Positions 62,013 through 64,000 of a stretch of DNA of 64,000 bases are shown in pieces (within the stretch, counting starts at the first letter, position 1; the number at the start of each line of letters is the position of its first letter). The notes beneath the pieces are model-generated. The model was not told the origin of the DNA, did no database searches, and saw only the letters and a list, made by a program, of their open reading frames with translations. The translations under genes were made by a program, and so were the position numbers. The stretch lies in the NCBI RefSeq assembly GCF_005233845.1, contig NZ_SZQL01000021.1, positions 25,690-89,689 on the forward strand, read 5' to 3'. Source of the DNA: Ilyomonas limi. Lineage in GTDB: Bacteria; Bacteroidota; Bacteroidia; Chitinophagales; Chitinophagaceae.

Positions 62013-63386
62013 GTGGAGTATCAATACTATGCTGACAAATATTATGATTTTGGATTAAAGCCAACTTGTTTATCATATTTAAAAACCAAGTTTAATATAT
62101 CAGAGCAAAATCCCGAAAAAGCTCCTTGTCATTCATGGAGAAGATGGCAGGTAAAAAGACCTTTAAAGGAAGAGATTAATAATTTACCTTGGAATTTCGC
62201 TAATGGAGTTGGAACAGTACTTGGTTTATTTCATAGATGTATTGACATAGATAACTGTAATGATGACAATATTCTAAAAGATGCTTTAATTGTACTTGGA
62301 CTTCCAGAAAATTACGAATGGGCTGTTAAAACACCAAATGGATACCATATTCATTTGTGGGCTGATTACACTTTACCTTTTATAACAAATAAAGAACTTA
62401 ATGAAGGTGTACTTTCACTTAATCCAAACCTTGAATATAAGAATAAACTGAGTAGAATAGAACTACGATGGGCGAATCATGCTGTTTTGCCTCCAACCAA
62501 ATTAAATGGAAAATCTTACCATTTTATGTTTGTAGATTTTCCATCGAAGGGACCTTCTTATATTTCACTTTATAACACATTCCGTTATATCACTAAATTT
62601 TGTGGTTCTTATGAAAGATATTCTGATTGTGAAATTGGGACATATCAATTAAAAAAGCTTTTGTTCGAATGCACGTCTAATTCTCAATCTTATAATCCTG
62701 ATTTAGTTATTTATGATGCTTCAAGCGAGGAGAAGCAGATATTATATGAAGGAACAGGCGTAAGAAGTTATTCAGAAAGTGCTCCCTTATTCATTGACAT
62801 AGAAACGAATGGTTTAATAAAAGACTACCTCGACTATAATTCCTATCCGAACATAATACAAATTTCTTACTGTTTTGGTTTAAGCTCTGAAATAACCTCG
62901 CATTATATAAAGCATGATAATATTAGTTTGTCTAAAGAAATACAGAGTTTAACAGGTATAACTGAAGAAAATCTTCTTAAAGAGGGAGTAGACTTTAATT
63001 ATGCTCTACTTATGTTGACAAGTAGTCGAAGAAATGAAAACATTCCAATAGTATGTCATAATACTGATTTTGATATAGGCGTTTTAGATATTGAGCATTT
63101 GCGAATGGTAGGAAGACTTTCTAAAAAATACAACTCATATAGATCTGAAAATCCTTTTCGAAATGGTTGTCAGATTTATTGCACAATGAAGAAATTCTCT
63201 CAATTATTCGGTGGAAAGTACCCAAAACTTTATGAAATGTATGAGCAGTTATTTAAGGAAGATGCACCCAAAAACCTACACAATGCCAAAATTGACGTAG
63301 AAATCTTAAGAGATTGTTTTTACCTAATGAACTTATATGGTTACATCAAATTTGATGAACATAAAGGTTTAATTGAAAATGCATAA
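62013..63386 (+). CDS. PrimPol-like domain fused to DEDDh 3'-5' exonuclease
   Basis: A 457-residue protein with a start read at GTG 62013. The N-terminal half resembles the bifunctional primase-polymerase (AEP) fold: GVGTVLGLFHRCIDIDNCND (residues about 66-85) with DxD, KTPNGYHIHLWAD (about 106-118) with HxH, and LSRIELRWANHAVLPPTKLN (about 146-165). The C-terminal half fits a DnaQ-like exonuclease: PLFIDIETNGL (about 258-268), CHNTDFDIGVLDIEHL (about 350-365) and LHNAKIDVEILRDCF (about 425-439), giving DEDDh residues. The combination would be a polymerase/primase with built-in proofreading or end trimming. No helicase is adjacent; it lies between recR and an IS-truncated gene. Fold calls are by motif only. 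Confidence 0.65.
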   Translation: MEYQYYADKYYDFGLKPTCLSYLKTKFNISEQNPEKAPCHSWRRWQVKRPLKEEINNLPWNFANGVGTVLGLFHRCIDIDNCNDDNILKDALIVLGLPENYEWAVKTPNGYHIHLWADYTLPFITNKELNEGVLSLNPNLEYKNKLSRIELRWANHAVLPPTKLNGKSYHFMFVDFPSKGPSYISLYNTFRYITKFCGSYERYSDCEIGTYQLKKLLFECTSNSQSYNPDLVIYDASSEEKQILYEGTGVRSYSESAPLFIDIETNGLIKDYLDYNSYPNIIQISYCFGLSSEITSHYIKHDNISLSKEIQSLTGITEENLLKEGVDFNYALLMLTSSRRNENIPIVCHNTDFDIGVLDIEHLRMVGRLSKKYNSYRSENPFRNGCQIYCTMKKFSQLFGGKYPKLYEMYEQLFKEDAPKNLHNAKIDVEILRDCFYLMNLYGYIKFDEHKGLIENA

Positions 63387-63434
63387 TAATTACTGATAAG
63401 ACCAAATTCCAATAACCAAGTATTACAAGTTGAT

Positions 63435-63905
63435 ATGTCAAACACATTTACTAAAGTGTACCGTCACTTATCAGAATTGAAACAATATTTTGACGAGGAT
63501 ATCAAACAGTTACATAATCTTTCTGTTGAAGCTGAAATTGAAGAGCAAAAAAGAACTTATCCTATTTCAACTACAGTAAAAGAGGGTCTCAATGCACCTT
63601 ATTATCTAGTTATTCCTTGGCCACCAATTCCGAGATGTACAATTCCACAAAGTTTAACCCTTCTTGCAGTTGCTGATTATTTGGGTTTTCTCATTAAAAC
63701 ATCAAATAATGATTATAGAGCAACGGAAGAAAATATAATTACTTTTTTCAGAAAAGCAGAGAGTTATGGAATATGCAACTCTATATCACAAGACCAACTA
63801 TTACTTCTAAATCGGTGTGCCCGTCAAGGTATGGTCCATAATTATTTACCCAAACTTGATTTAGAAGTTAGTTATCATGTAAGGGTACCCATAATTCGGC
63901 AGTAA
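63435..63905 (+). pseudogene. Small unknown gene probably truncated by an IS end
   Basis: The frame gives 156 residues. The end of the original protein seems to be LNRCARQGMVHNYLPKLDLE, a pattern of R-x-G-x-x-H-x-x-x-P seen in unknown Bacteroidota proteins; the last 9 residues (VRVPIIRQ and neighbours) are encoded by sequence that looks like the IS terminal region starting near TGTAAGGGTACCC at 63878. The gene lies 49 bp after the PrimPol-exonuclease gene and could have worked with it. Confidence 0.5.
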
Positions 63906-63945
63906 GGAAATAGGGCGAATTCTTTATTTTTAAACTGTCAAAAAC

Positions 63946-64000
63946 ATGAAAAAGAAAACGTTTACAGAAAGCCAGATTGTGGCTGCTATCCAGAAACAGG
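63946..64000 (+). mobile_element. IS3-family OrfA start, cut by window end
   Basis: ATG 63946 opens MKKKTFTESQIVAAIQKQ, the usual N-terminus of IS3/IS407-type OrfA transposase. The element probably starts near 63878. Only 18 residues are visible. Confidence 0.75.

Overview
The window looks like chromosome of a member of the Bacteroidota, most likely Chitinophagales/Chitinophagaceae (inference from gene content, not a database match). Supporting signs are a T9SS-type C-terminal sorting domain, an RteC-family regulator, a Bacteroidota-type tyrosine integrase, many lipoproteins, a methionine synthase split into two genes, and repeated TAnnTTTG promoter elements of the Bacteroidota type. Overall base composition is moderately AT-rich.

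Left chromosomal part (1-19420). It opens with the minus-strand N-terminal part of a YVTN-propeller/phosphoesterase lipoprotein. A TetR regulator and an RND efflux operon (adaptor, pump, outer membrane factor) follow, with three matching palindromic operators around tetR and a decayed second copy of the adaptor start. Then come a frameshifted REP-associated transposase, a repeat-built T9SS surface protein, a repeat-rich gap holding a tiny lipoprotein gene, a stand-alone SIR2-like protein, a GH29 fucosidase and a decayed IS3-family element.

Integrative element (about 19421-48013, 28.6 kb). A 19-bp direct repeat identical to the 3' end of a tRNA-Lys(CTT) gene marks both ends, with the integrase just inside the left end. 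Paired TGTTTACCCC sites lie near both ends. The original tRNA terminator seems to have been pushed 28.6 kb away to the left end, and the element supplies a new one. Cargo in order: integrase, RteC, excisionase-like HTH, HUH replication/mobilisation protein, a methyltransferase-helicase-GIY-YIG operon resembling YeeABC, a HEPN protein, two tightly coupled uncharacterised gene pairs (one with a 4-TM protein, one HicA-like), a mutagenic-repair set (DnaE-like polymerase, Y-family polymerase, SRAP protein), a NERD-helicase, a Panacea-type toxin-antitoxin pair, a Lit-like metalloprotease between two pyrimidine-rich non-coding blocks, an unknown conserved protein and a thermonuclease. Taken together it reads as a defence and DNA-processing island.

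Right chromosomal part (48014-64000). These are housekeeping genes: msrB, dnaB, rsmE, an L,D-transpeptidase, metF, lptB, a CvfB-like S1 protein, split metH with a frameshifted GxxExxY gene between its halves, and recR. The last 2 kb hold an unusual gene that appears to join a primase-polymerase domain to a DEDDh exonuclease, then a small gene that seems cut by the end of another IS3-family element running off the window.
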